Below are positions 7,931-15,302 of a stretch of 64,000 bases of DNA, piece after piece. The translations under genes and the position numbers were made by a program. Where the stretch lies: contig NZ_JBELOI010000006.1 in the NCBI RefSeq assembly GCF_040276065.1, positions 62,001 to 126,000 on the forward strand, given 5' to 3'. The notes under the pieces are model-generated. The model saw only the letters and a program-made list of their open reading frames with translations. It was not told the DNA's origin and did no database searches. Origin of the DNA: Castellaniella sp040276065. GTDB taxonomy: Bacteria; Pseudomonadota; Gammaproteobacteria; Burkholderiales; Burkholderiaceae_B. The stretch's first letter is position 1. Each line of letters begins with the position of its first letter.

Positions 7931-7975
7931 CCGTGCCGTGCCTGCGCGCGCCGGACCGCGTCCGGCACGGCACGG
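7931..7975. repeat. 12-bp perfect inverted repeat in the folE upstream region
   Basis: The arms CCGTGCCGTGCC (7931-7942) and GGCACGGCACGG (7964-7975) are perfect reverse complements across a 21-base spacer. A second palindrome, CCGGAC-CGC-GTCCGG (7951-7965), overlaps the spacer and the right arm, so two alternative hairpins compete. The structure sits in the 397-bp gap (7658-8054) between the divergent binding-protein gene and folE, about 80 bp before the folE start. No T-run follows, so it is not a standard terminator. The rest of the gap holds the strong ribosome site of the binding-protein gene and an AT-richer stretch at ~7735-7800; I see no open gene in it. Confidence 0.6.
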
Positions 7976-8054
7976 CTGCCGGGGGCATAATGACGGACAC
8001 TTGATTGGCGGTCGGCGCCTTTGGCGTCGACAGGTAACTTGGGAAGACTTTTCA

Positions 8055-8624
8055 ATGGACACACAGCAGTTTGGGGTGGAGGACTGGCGCCGCTTTCTGA
8101 GCAGCATTGGCGAGGATCCCGAGCGCAGCGGCTTGCTCGAGACCCCTCAGCGCCTGATCGGCGCGTGGCAATATTGGACGTCGGGCTATGCTCAGGACCC
8201 GGCCGACGTGCTCAAAGTGTTCGAGGATGGGGCCGAGCAGTACAGCGAGCTCATCGTGGTGCGTGGCATCCCTGTCTACAGTCATTGCGAGCATCACCTC
8301 ACGCCGTTCTTCGGCACCGCCACGATCGGCTACATCCCCAACGGCCGGATCGTCGGCTTGTCCAAGCTGACGCGGCTGGTCGATTGCTTTGCCCGGCGCC
8401 TGCAGGTCCAGGAGCGCCTGACGATCCAGGTGGCCAATGCCTTGATGACCCACATGAAGCCCCTGTCGGTCGGGGTCGTCGTGCGCTGCCGCCATCTCTG
8501 CATGGAAAGCCGCGGCATCCGCACCCCGGGCGAGGAGACCGTGACCTCGGCCATGCTGGGCGGCATGCGGACCAACCTCGCGTCGCGCACCGAGTTCCTG
8601 GCGCTCGCGCGCGATTCGGGCTGA
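8055..8624 (+). CDS. folE: GTP cyclohydrolase I (FolE)
   Basis: A 189-residue enzyme converting GTP to 7,8-dihydroneopterin triphosphate, the first step of tetrahydrofolate synthesis. The zinc and active-site motifs are clear: SHCEHHLTPFFG, then KLTRLVDCFARRLQVQERLT, then CRHLCMESRG, with TSAMLGGMRTN and a TEFL ending. The ATG at 8055 follows GGGAAG and fits the start of the family fold; the frame stays open upstream but without family similarity. At 189 residues it is shorter at the N-terminus than the E. coli enzyme (222). It is monocistronic, with a palindromic upstream region, and is not linked to pabB, which is transcribed in the opposite direction. Confidence 0.95.
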   Translation: MDTQQFGVEDWRRFLSSIGEDPERSGLLETPQRLIGAWQYWTSGYAQDPADVLKVFEDGAEQYSELIVVRGIPVYSHCEHHLTPFFGTATIGYIPNGRIVGLSKLTRLVDCFARRLQVQERLTIQVANALMTHMKPLSVGVVVRCRHLCMESRGIRTPGEETVTSAMLGGMRTNLASRTEFLALARDSG

Positions 8625-8779
8625 GGGGCGCCGGCTCGGCCAAGGCCCTGACTGCCGCCGCCTCGGCGCGGACCGAGACCCCGGCCATCGACCGCGGCCG
8701 GGAGGTTCGAGTATGATGCTTGCGTCCTGAAAGTGGTGTTACCAGATTTGTCACCGCCGCGAGAGCGGCGGGGGGAGCT

Positions 8780-9772
8780 ATGCCGACACTCGCATCCATC
8801 TCTTGCGTGATTCCCTGCCTCAACGAGCAAGCCAATCTGGGCGTGTTGCTGCCCGAGTTGCTGAACGTCGTGAGGCAGCAGGGCTGCGCGTTCGAGATTA
8901 TTGTCGTGGATGATGGGAGCACGGATGGAACGCCTGATGCGATGCGTCACTGGACCGAGCGGCATGATGAGATTATGTATCTACGTCTATCGCGCAATTT
9001 CGGCAAGGAGGCGGCCATGACCGCGGGGCTGGAGGCGGCGCGCGGTCAGGTCGTTGTTTGCCTGGACGCCGACATGCAGCATCCGCCGACGCTGATTCCG
9101 GCCATGCTCGAGCGCTGGCGCGAGGGGGTGCAGATGGTCTATGCGGTGCGCGCCTCGCGCGAGGACGAGACCCGTTTCAAGCGCCTGGGGACGCGCTTGT
9201 TCTATGCCTTGATGCGCACGTCCAACGGCCTGGGCGTCCCCGAGAACGCGGGCGACTTCCGGTTGATGGATCGGGCAGTGGTCGATGCCCTGCTGCGTTT
9301 GCCGGAGCGTGACCGCTTCATGAAAGGCCTGTTCGCCTGGGTTGGTTTCGAGGCCGAGCCCATGGCCTACAACCCGCCCGTGCGCCTGCACGGCGTATCG
9401 CGGTTCAGGCCCTTGAAGCTCCTGAGTTTCGCCGTGGATGGCCTGACGGCCTTCACCACCTGGCCGCTGCGTCTGCTGAGCCTGGCGGGGGTGCTGTTGT
9501 CGCTGATGTCCTTCGGCTATGGCCTGCTGATCGTCATCGGCTACTGGCTGTACGGCAATCCGGTGCAGGGCTGGGCCTCGCTGATCACCGTGGTGCTGTT
9601 CTTCGCCGGGGTGAACCTGATCTCGCTGGGGGTCGTGGGCGAGTATGTCGCGCGCATCTTCACCGAGGTCAAGGGGCGGCCGGTCTACCTGCTGCGCGAG
9701 CGCGCCGGCGCCGGCTTGCCGGCCAGGCCTGGCGAGCGCGCCGAACCGGGCGACCGCCAGGAGGGCACATGA
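8780..9772 (+). CDS. lgmA: GT2 undecaprenyl-phosphate glycosyltransferase, LgmA/ArnC-like
   Basis: A 330-residue family 2 glycosyltransferase anchored in the inner membrane. The catalytic domain has the VVDDGSTDGT nucleotide-binding motif, RLSRNFGKEAAMTAGL and DADMQHPP (metal-binding DXD type). Two C-terminal membrane spans (~230-255 and ~265-295) are typical of ArnC/GtrB/DPM1-like enzymes that load a sugar onto undecaprenyl phosphate. The ATG at 8780 has a GGGGGAG site; an earlier in-frame start lacks similarity. With the ArnT-like gene overlapping by 4 bp and the YdjC-type deacetylase nearby, it resembles LgmA of Bordetella, which adds GlcNAc to the lipid carrier for lipid A modification. 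A GtrB role in O-antigen glucosylation is the alternative. Confidence 0.75.
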   Translation: MPTLASISCVIPCLNEQANLGVLLPELLNVVRQQGCAFEIIVVDDGSTDGTPDAMRHWTERHDEIMYLRLSRNFGKEAAMTAGLEAARGQVVVCLDADMQHPPTLIPAMLERWREGVQMVYAVRASREDETRFKRLGTRLFYALMRTSNGLGVPENAGDFRLMDRAVVDALLRLPERDRFMKGLFAWVGFEAEPMAYNPPVRLHGVSRFRPLKLLSFAVDGLTAFTTWPLRLLSLAGVLLSLMSFGYGLLIVIGYWLYGNPVQGWASLITVVLFFAGVNLISLGVVGEYVARIFTEVKGRPVYLLRERAGAGLPARPGERAEPGDRQEGT

Positions 9773-11436
9773 GGCCGTCGGCCGCCGCCGGCGCGTTGCG
9801 CGGCCGCTGGTCGCGCCTGGTCGACAGCGGCCAGCGGCTGCTGATCAGGGGACAAGCCCTGGGGTCCTGGCCGTGGGTGGCGGGCCTCACCTTTCTCTGG
9901 CTGGCCGCCACCACCTGGGTGTATCCACTGCTCCTGCCCGACGAGGGGCGCTATGTGGGCGTGGCCTGGCACATGCTCGAATCGGGCGACTACCTCACGC
10001 CCATGCTCGACGGCATGCCGTTCTTTCACAAGCCGCCGCTGTTCTACTGGCTGACGGCCTCGTCGCTGGCGCTGTTCGGCGCCAATGCCTGGGCGGCCAG
10101 GTTGTGCTCTGTCTTGGCGGCGACCGTCCTCGTCACGCTGTTCCACCGTTTCTTGCGCGTGCGCGCCAATCCGCGCATCGCCGGCTACGCCACCCTGATC
10201 CTGGCGATCCAGCCCTTTCTGTTCGGCGCTTCGCACTATGCCAATCTGGACATGCTGGTGGGGGCCGTCATCGGCCTGACCGTCATGGCGGGGGCCACGG
10301 CGGTCTTCCGCCACGAGCAGACGCGCCCGGACCGGGCGGCGGTGCTGTGCATGTACGCGGCCGCGGCGTTCGGTTTCCTGGCCAAGGGACTGATCGGCGT
10401 GGTCCTGCCTGGCGGGGTGCTCTTCTTTTGGCTGCTGGGCCGGCGGCGCTTCGCCGCCATGAGGCGGCTGCTGTGGTGGCCGGGCATCCTGTTGTTCCTC
10501 GTGCTGTCGCTGCCCTGGATGGCGGCGATGCAGGCGCGCCATCCTGGATTCTTCGACTACTACATTGTCTACCAGCATTTCCAGCGTTTCCTCGAGTCCG
10601 GCTTCAATAATCCGCATCCCTTCTGGTTCTATGTGCCGGTATTGTTGGGCCTGACGCTGCCCTGGTCGGTCCAGCTCTGGCGCTGGGGCCGGCGCGACGG
10701 GCCGGCGAACCTGGCCTTCGTGCCGCCAGCCGAGACCTTCGAGCAGGTCGACCGGCCCGTGCTGCGCGGCCTGATGCTGTCCTGGCTGCTGGTGATCCTG
10801 GTGTTCTTCTCGATTCCCGCCTCCAAGCTCGTGGGCTACGTCATCGCCGCCCTGCCGCCGCTGGCCTGGTTCATTGCCGAGGTCTTCGAGGCACGTGCTG
10901 CGAACGATCGGGCGCGGGCGGAGCGCGGGCTGGCGGCTTCGGCCTTGATCGCCGTACTCATCTGCGCCGTCGCGGTCCTCACCATGGTGGTTGCGCCGCA
11001 GCCCAGCAACAAGCCCCTGGCCCGGGTGCTTGCCGAGCAGGCCGGCCCCGACGATCGTCTGGTCATGTTGGACCTTTACGCCTACGACGTGCCTTTCTAC
11101 GCCCATCGCGCGACGCCGTCCATCGTGGTGGCGGATTGGGACGATCCGGAGCTCCCGCGTTCCGACAACTGGCGCCGCGAGCTCTATGATGCCGGGCTGT
11201 TCGCGCCCGAGACCGCCCGCGACGTGTTGTGGCGCGCCGCGCAGTGGCATGCCGCGCTGTGCGCGCCGAACCGCCCCGTGTATTGGGTCATGGCCTACTT
11301 GAAAGAGGCGTCGGGCCAGCCCGCCTTGCAGGGCCTTGCGCCTTTGGCGTCGACTCGGCGCATGGGCCTGTGGCGCCTGGCGCCCGACGATGCGCTCAGC
11401 GTGTGCGCCGAAACGCCCAGTAGCGCCCCAGAATGA
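9769..11436 (+). CDS. lgmB: ArnT-like lipid A glycosyltransferase (LgmB-like, GT83)
   Basis: A 555-residue polytopic membrane protein of the PMT/ArnT family. The periplasmic-loop acidic motif is visible in LPDEGRYVGVAWHMLESGDYL, followed by FFHKPPLFYW, both strongly conserved in ArnT-type transferases, then about ten further hydrophobic segments and a periplasmic C-terminal domain. These enzymes move an amino sugar from undecaprenyl phosphate to a lipid A phosphate, lowering negative surface charge. It overlaps the upstream GT2 gene by 4 bp (ATGA), which implies translational coupling. Its 3' end overlaps the convergent GtrA-like gene by 41 bp. Assignment as LgmB rests on this context and family membership; the sugar could also be another hexosamine. 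Confidence 0.78.
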   Translation: MRPSAAAGALRGRWSRLVDSGQRLLIRGQALGSWPWVAGLTFLWLAATTWVYPLLLPDEGRYVGVAWHMLESGDYLTPMLDGMPFFHKPPLFYWLTASSLALFGANAWAARLCSVLAATVLVTLFHRFLRVRANPRIAGYATLILAIQPFLFGASHYANLDMLVGAVIGLTVMAGATAVFRHEQTRPDRAAVLCMYAAAAFGFLAKGLIGVVLPGGVLFFWLLGRRRFAAMRRLLWWPGILLFLVLSLPWMAAMQARHPGFFDYYIVYQHFQRFLESGFNNPHPFWFYVPVLLGLTLPWSVQLWRWGRRDGPANLAFVPPAETFEQVDRPVLRGLMLSWLLVILVFFSIPASKLVGYVIAALPPLAWFIAEVFEARAANDRARAERGLAASALIAVLICAVAVLTMVVAPQPSNKPLARVLAEQAGPDDRLVMLDLYAYDVPFYAHRATPSIVVADWDDPELPRSDNWRRELYDAGLFAPETARDVLWRAAQWHAALCAPNRPVYWVMAYLKEASGQPALQGLAPLASTRRMGLWRLAPDDALSVCAETPSSAPE

Positions 11437-11785
11437 AGGTCAGGCCGGCAATGCCGACGAGGATCAGCGCCAGCAGGATGTCGTAGCGGATCGAGGTGGC
11501 GCGCAGCAGCGCCGCGTAGGCCGCCTCGTTGACGGCAAAGCCCAGCGCCGAGACAGTGAAAAACCGCCGGGCGGCCCGCGCGAGGGGCGCGTGCTGGTGG
11601 CGGAAGGTGAGGCGGTAATGGCCGGCGAACGACACACAGAACGCCACCAGCCAGCCCGCGACATTGGCCAGCAGCGGCACCAGGCCGCCGATGGCCACGC
11701 AGGCGACGGCGACGGCCCAGTGCGTCGCGGCCGCGACGCAGCCTACAATGACGAACCATCCGATTTGGGCAGCGAGTTTCAGCAT
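11396..11785 (-). CDS. GtrA-like small membrane protein (putative sugar-lipid flippase)
   Basis: A 129-residue protein with four hydrophobic segments. The opening MLKLAAQIGWFVIVGCVAAA, the FCVSFAGHYRLTFRH segment and the final LGRYWAFRRTR match the GtrA family, which is thought to flip undecaprenyl-linked sugars to the periplasm. The Bordetella lgm locus has a flippase role assigned to a fourth gene, and this would fill it. Here the gene is on the opposite strand, between lgmB and lgmC. Its ATG (read at 11785-11783) overlaps the ATG of the divergent deacetylase gene in a CATG tetranucleotide, and its 3' end runs 41 bp into lgmB. GGGA lies just upstream of the start. Confidence 0.75.
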   Translation of the reverse strand: MLKLAAQIGWFVIVGCVAAATHWAVAVACVAIGGLVPLLANVAGWLVAFCVSFAGHYRLTFRHQHAPLARAARRFFTVSALGFAVNEAAYAALLRATSIRYDILLALILVGIAGLTFILGRYWAFRRTR

Positions 11786-12629
11786 GGATTCCCAGTTCAA
11801 CGCAGCGGGTACCGAATACCGGCGCATTGTATTGTGCGCCGACGATTTTGGCATGAACGCGGCCGTGGACGCGGGCATTCTCGGCCTGGCCGGGCGTGGA
11901 CGCCTCTCGGGGGCCAGTTGCCTGGTCGATGGCCCGACGTTCGAGGCGGGCGCTCGCCGCCTGGCGGACAGCGGGCTGCAGCTGGGGCTGCACCTCAACT
12001 TCACCGAATCCTTTGGCCAAGCCGGGCCTTGCCAGCCGCTGTCCAGCCTGATTGCCTCGGCCTACCTGCGGCGCCTGCCGCGGCGGGCGCTGCAGGCCAG
12101 CATCGAACGCCAGTTGCGCCGGTTCGAGTACCGCATCGGGCGGGTGCCCGATTACGTCGATGGCCACCAGCATGTGCACCAACTGCCAGGGGTGCGCGAG
12201 GCTTTGGTCGAGGCGATGGGCCGGTATCCGGAACCCCGCCCTTGGCTGCGCGACACTGGCAACCCCCGGGCGGCGGGCCTGCCCCTGCGCCTGCGCGCCA
12301 AGGCGTGGGTGATTGCCGCCCTGGGGGCCGCGTCCCTGCGGCGGCAGGCGCGCGCGCGCGGCCTGCGCACCAGCGGCGGCTTTCTGGGGGTGTATGATTT
12401 TCAAGGTGGCGTGCCGGCCTACCTGAGCTGGATGCGCCGCTGGCTTGGGGCCTGCCGTGACGGCGACGTGCTGATGTGCCATCCGGCCCTGGGGCCGGAT
12501 CCACGGGATGCCCTGTCGGCACAGCGCCAGGCCGAGTTCGAGGTGCTGGGAGGCGAGGCCATGGCCGACCTGCTGGCGCATTATCGTATTTCCATCGTGG
12601 GCGCCCAGGCGCCCGGGAGCTCCGGATGA
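11784..12629 (+). CDS. lgmC: YdjC/ChbG-family carbohydrate deacetylase (LgmC-like)
   Basis: A 281-residue metal-dependent deacetylase. Family motifs are the N-terminal RIVLCADDFGMN (Asp pair that binds metal), GLHLNFTES, and DYVDGHQHVHQLP, which supplies histidine ligands; a late VLMCHP motif is also present. In the lgm pathway of Bordetella such an enzyme converts carrier-linked GlcNAc to GlcN before transfer to lipid A, and the neighbouring GT2 and ArnT-like genes support the same role here. The ATG at 11784 is chosen because family similarity begins about a dozen residues later; its ribosome site is poor and lies inside the divergent gtrA-like gene. It overlaps the next gene by 4 bp. Confidence 0.8.
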   Translation: MDSQFNAAGTEYRRIVLCADDFGMNAAVDAGILGLAGRGRLSGASCLVDGPTFEAGARRLADSGLQLGLHLNFTESFGQAGPCQPLSSLIASAYLRRLPRRALQASIERQLRRFEYRIGRVPDYVDGHQHVHQLPGVREALVEAMGRYPEPRPWLRDTGNPRAAGLPLRLRAKAWVIAALGAASLRRQARARGLRTSGGFLGVYDFQGGVPAYLSWMRRWLGACRDGDVLMCHPALGPDPRDALSAQRQAEFEVLGGEAMADLLAHYRISIVGAQAPGSSG

Positions 12630-12970
12630 CGCTTTCCTATCATGCTTTGGCCGACGATTTCGCCGTTGCGCCGCAATTAGGTCCCGACGACATGCAGCCG
12701 CTGGCCGAGGCCGGGTTCAGGTCCGTGATCATCAACCGGCCGGACGGGGAGGGTGGGCCCGACCAGCCGCGCGCCGAGGACGTCATGCGCGCCGCGCGCG
12801 AGGCCGGCCTCGAGGTGCGCTATCAGCCTGTGGTCAGCGGCGCGATCACGCTCGCGGACGTCGCCGAATTCTCGCGTCTGCTGCACGAGCTGCCGGGGCC
12901 CGTGCTGGCGTTCTGCCGGTCGGGCGCGCGTTGCACCAATTTGTATCAAGCCTCGCAGGAACACGGCTGA
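12626..12970 (+). CDS. Small phosphatase/sulfurtransferase-like protein (DUF442/TIGR01244 type)
   Basis: A 114-residue cytoplasmic protein. It resembles the beta-lactamase-hydrolase-like N-terminal family: FRSVIINRPDGEG near residue 35, QPVVSGAITLADVAEFS, and an active-site loop FCRSGARCTNLY that matches the Cys-x5-Arg-like pocket of dual-specificity phosphatases and rhodanese-like proteins. The start overlaps the stop of the deacetylase gene (ATGA), so translation is probably coupled. Homologs are often linked to sulfide oxidation or are stand-alone; here the tie is to the lipid A locus and the stress-protein gene. Specific substrate not evident. Confidence 0.75.
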   Translation: MTLSYHALADDFAVAPQLGPDDMQPLAEAGFRSVIINRPDGEGGPDQPRAEDVMRAAREAGLEVRYQPVVSGAITLADVAEFSRLLHELPGPVLAFCRSGARCTNLYQASQEHG

Positions 12971-13074
12971 CCAGCGAACTGAGAAAGGTCAATCCCAGGG
13001 CTGATACCAACTGTTCTTCCGTGGAGCTTGCGGTTATGCTGGAGAGTGACGATTAACTCTATGGACGGTTTTGT

Positions 13075-13536
13075 ATGTTCAAGAAAATCCTGATTCCCAC
13101 CGATGGTTCAAAGCTCTCCGCCCAGGCTGCGAACAAGGGGGTATGTTTCGCCCGCTCGATTGGCGCCGAGGTCGTCGCACTGCACGTGACCCAGCCGTTT
13201 GCGGCCACCGTGGGCTTTGACGGGATGGCGGCGGCCTATGCCATCACCGATGAGGATTACGACCGCAGCGCAGCCGAGCAGGCCCAGAAATATCTCAAGG
13301 CGGTGCTCGATCGCGCCGATACCGCCGGCGTCAAGGCGTCGGCCAGGGCCGTGTCCAATTTCAACGTGGCCGATGGCGTGGTCCAGGCCGCCGAGGAGGA
13401 AGGCTGCGACCTGATCTTCATCGGCAGCCATGGCCGCAGCGGCTTGTCGCGGCTCCTCTTGGGCAGCGTGACCGTCAAGGTGCTGGGCCTGGCCAAGGTG
13501 GCCACGCTCGTCTACCGGGTCAAGGAAAACGACTGA
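13075..13536 (+). CDS. Universal stress protein, UspA family
   Basis: A 153-residue single-domain Usp. The start MFKKILIPTDGSKLS is canonical, and the ATP-binding loop GSHGRSGLSRLLLGSVT (G-x2-G-x9-G-S/T type) is intact, so it belongs to the nucleotide-binding branch. A 104-bp gap separates it from the small phosphatase-like gene, and it probably has its own promoter. A GC-rich hairpin without a T-run (stem CGGGGCG/CGCCCCG at 13539-13558) follows and may attenuate read-through to moaA. Usp proteins act in stress survival; no partner is apparent. Confidence 0.93.
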   Translation: MFKKILIPTDGSKLSAQAANKGVCFARSIGAEVVALHVTQPFAATVGFDGMAAAYAITDEDYDRSAAEQAQKYLKAVLDRADTAGVKASARAVSNFNVADGVVQAAEEEGCDLIFIGSHGRSGLSRLLLGSVTVKVLGLAKVATLVYRVKEND

Positions 13537-13565
13537 GGCGGGGCGTTTACGCGCCCCGGCGTCCC

Positions 13566-14639
13566 ATGAGCCGCGTCATCTTTCACAACTCCACGGGGGC
13601 GCCGCAGGCGCCCGCGCCCAAGGGCGGGGTTCTCGATACCCATGGGCGGCCGATGCGCGACCTGCGCATCTCGGTGACCGATCGCTGCAATTTTCGCTGC
13701 ACCTACTGCATGCCGCGCGAGGTCTTCGGGGCGGATCATGCTTTCCTGCCGCACAGCGCGCTGCTCACCTTCGAGGAAATCTCGCGCGTTGCGCAGATCG
13801 CCGCCGGCCTGGGGGTGCACAAGATCCGCCTGACGGGGGGCGAGCCCCTGATGCGCAAACAGCTCGAGGTCCTCGTCGGCATGCTGGCGGCCTTGCGCAC
13901 CCCGGAGGGCGAGCCCCTCGAGATTGCGCTGACCACCAACGGCGCCCTGCTTGCGCGCAAGGCAAAGGCCCTGGCCGAGGCGGGCCTGCAGCGTGTGACC
14001 GTCAGTCTCGACGCCCTCGACGATGTGCTGTTCCAGCGCATGAGCGATGGCGGCGTGACGGTGGCCACGATCCTCGAGGGCATCGAGGCCGCCGCGCGAG
14101 CCGGCCTGGCGCCGGTCAAGGTCAACATGGTGGTGCGCAAGGGCATGAACGACGCCCAGATCCTGCCGATGGCCCGTCATTTCCGGGGCAGCGGCCACAT
14201 CCTGCGCTTCATTGAGTACATGGATGTCGGCAATACCAATGGCTGGCGTATGGACGAGGTGGTGACCGGCGCCGAGATCGTCGGGATCATCGGTGCCGAG
14301 TTCCCGCTCGAGCCGGTCGGCGCCGGATACCGGGGCGAGGTCGCCGCCCGCTGGGCCTATCGGGACGGTGGCGGCGAGATCGGCCTCATCACCAGCGTTT
14401 CACAGCCCTTCTGCGGGGATTGCACCCGGATGCGGCTGTCGCCCGAGGGGCGGCTGTTCACCTGTCTGTTCGCCGAACAGGGTCACGATCTGCGGGGCTT
14501 GCTGCGCGCGGGCGCGAGCGATGCCGCGCTGGCCGAGCGCCTGGGCGGGGTCTGGCGGGCGCGCGGCGATCGGTATTCCGAACATCGCGGCGAGGCGCAG
14601 CGCGAACACAAGATCGAAATGAGCTACATCGGTGGCTGA
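13566..14639 (+). CDS. moaA: GTP 3',8-cyclase (MoaA)
   Basis: A 357-residue radical SAM enzyme that starts molybdenum cofactor synthesis by rearranging GTP. The N-terminal cluster motif is DRCNFRCTYCMP (CX3CX2C), followed by KIRLTGGEPL; the second C-terminal 4Fe-4S site is visible in the FCGDCTRMRLSPEGRLFTCLF segment. The C-terminus lacks a simple GG ending and finishes in KIEMSYIGG, in which the two terminal glycines needed for activity are present. It overlaps mobA by 8 bp. The pair faces the other moa/moe genes in a convergent arrangement. Confidence 0.97.
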   Translation: MSRVIFHNSTGAPQAPAPKGGVLDTHGRPMRDLRISVTDRCNFRCTYCMPREVFGADHAFLPHSALLTFEEISRVAQIAAGLGVHKIRLTGGEPLMRKQLEVLVGMLAALRTPEGEPLEIALTTNGALLARKAKALAEAGLQRVTVSLDALDDVLFQRMSDGGVTVATILEGIEAAARAGLAPVKVNMVVRKGMNDAQILPMARHFRGSGHILRFIEYMDVGNTNGWRMDEVVTGAEIVGIIGAEFPLEPVGAGYRGEVAARWAYRDGGGEIGLITSVSQPFCGDCTRMRLSPEGRLFTCLFAEQGHDLRGLLRAGASDAALAERLGGVWRARGDRYSEHRGEAQREHKIEMSYIGG

Positions 14640-15240
14640 GGCCGCGCCGCCCGCGTTCACCGGGCTGGTGTTGGCGGGTGGCCGATCCTCGCGCCTGGGT
14701 GGGGACGGCGTGCTCGGCCCCGACAAGGGCCTTGCACCGTTCCAGGGCGAACCCCTCGTATCCCATGCCTGCCGCTATCTGCGGGGGCAGGGGGCCGGCG
14801 CGATCCTGATCAGCGCCAACCGCCATGCGCAGGACTATCGCCGGTATGGACGAGTCGTCGCGGATCCTCCGCGGTTCGGAGCCTTTCAGGGGCCTTTGCT
14901 GGGTGTCGCGGCGGCCCTGGAGGCCACGCCGGACGACTGGCTGCTGACGGTGCCCGTCGACGTGCTGGCCTTGCCGGCGGACATGGCCGACCGGCTCATG
15001 CGGGCGGCCGATGCCGGGCATCCCGCATATGCGTGCACGCCGGACGGGCCGCATCCACTGTGTTTGTTGGCACCTCGCGGCGTGGCGGCGGATTTGTCCG
15101 CCTGGCTGGCGGACGGCGGGCGCAAGGTGCAGGACTGGCTGGCCCGGGTCGGTGCCCGACCGGTGGGTTTCGAGGGTGGCGGCTTTCTCAACCTGAATAC
15201 GCCCGAGGACTGGCACCGGGCGGGCGCCTGCCCGCCTTAG
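14632..15240 (+). CDS. mobA: Molybdenum cofactor guanylyltransferase (MobA)
   Basis: A 202-residue nucleotidyltransferase that links GMP to molybdopterin to give the bis-MGD cofactor. The nucleotide-binding loop is LAGGRSSRLGGDGVLGPDKGL. Compared with the usual LAGG-x-S-x-RMGG-x-DKG, it carries about four additional residues before the conserved DKG, an unusual spacing. Later motifs (GPLLGVAAAL, TVPVDVLALP, FLNLNTPED) are standard; the usual P-C-D in TVPCDxP is P-V-D here. A GTG start overlaps the end of moaA, implying coupling. The family call is secure; the altered loop deserves attention. Confidence 0.92.
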   Translation: MAEAAPPAFTGLVLAGGRSSRLGGDGVLGPDKGLAPFQGEPLVSHACRYLRGQGAGAILISANRHAQDYRRYGRVVADPPRFGAFQGPLLGVAAALEATPDDWLLTVPVDVLALPADMADRLMRAADAGHPAYACTPDGPHPLCLLAPRGVAADLSAWLADGGRKVQDWLARVGARPVGFEGGGFLNLNTPEDWHRAGACPP

Positions 15241-15302
15241 CGCGGCGGCCGGTGCTCCCGCCGTGTCGCGCGGCCAGGCGGGCCGGACATTTGGGGCCGG
15301 CG

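Noticed and set aside
13539..13558. GC hairpin CGGGGCG-TTTACG-CGCCCCG after the stress-protein gene as a terminator
   Set aside because: No T-run follows and the moaA start lies only 8 bp downstream; kept only as a note in the stress-protein entry.
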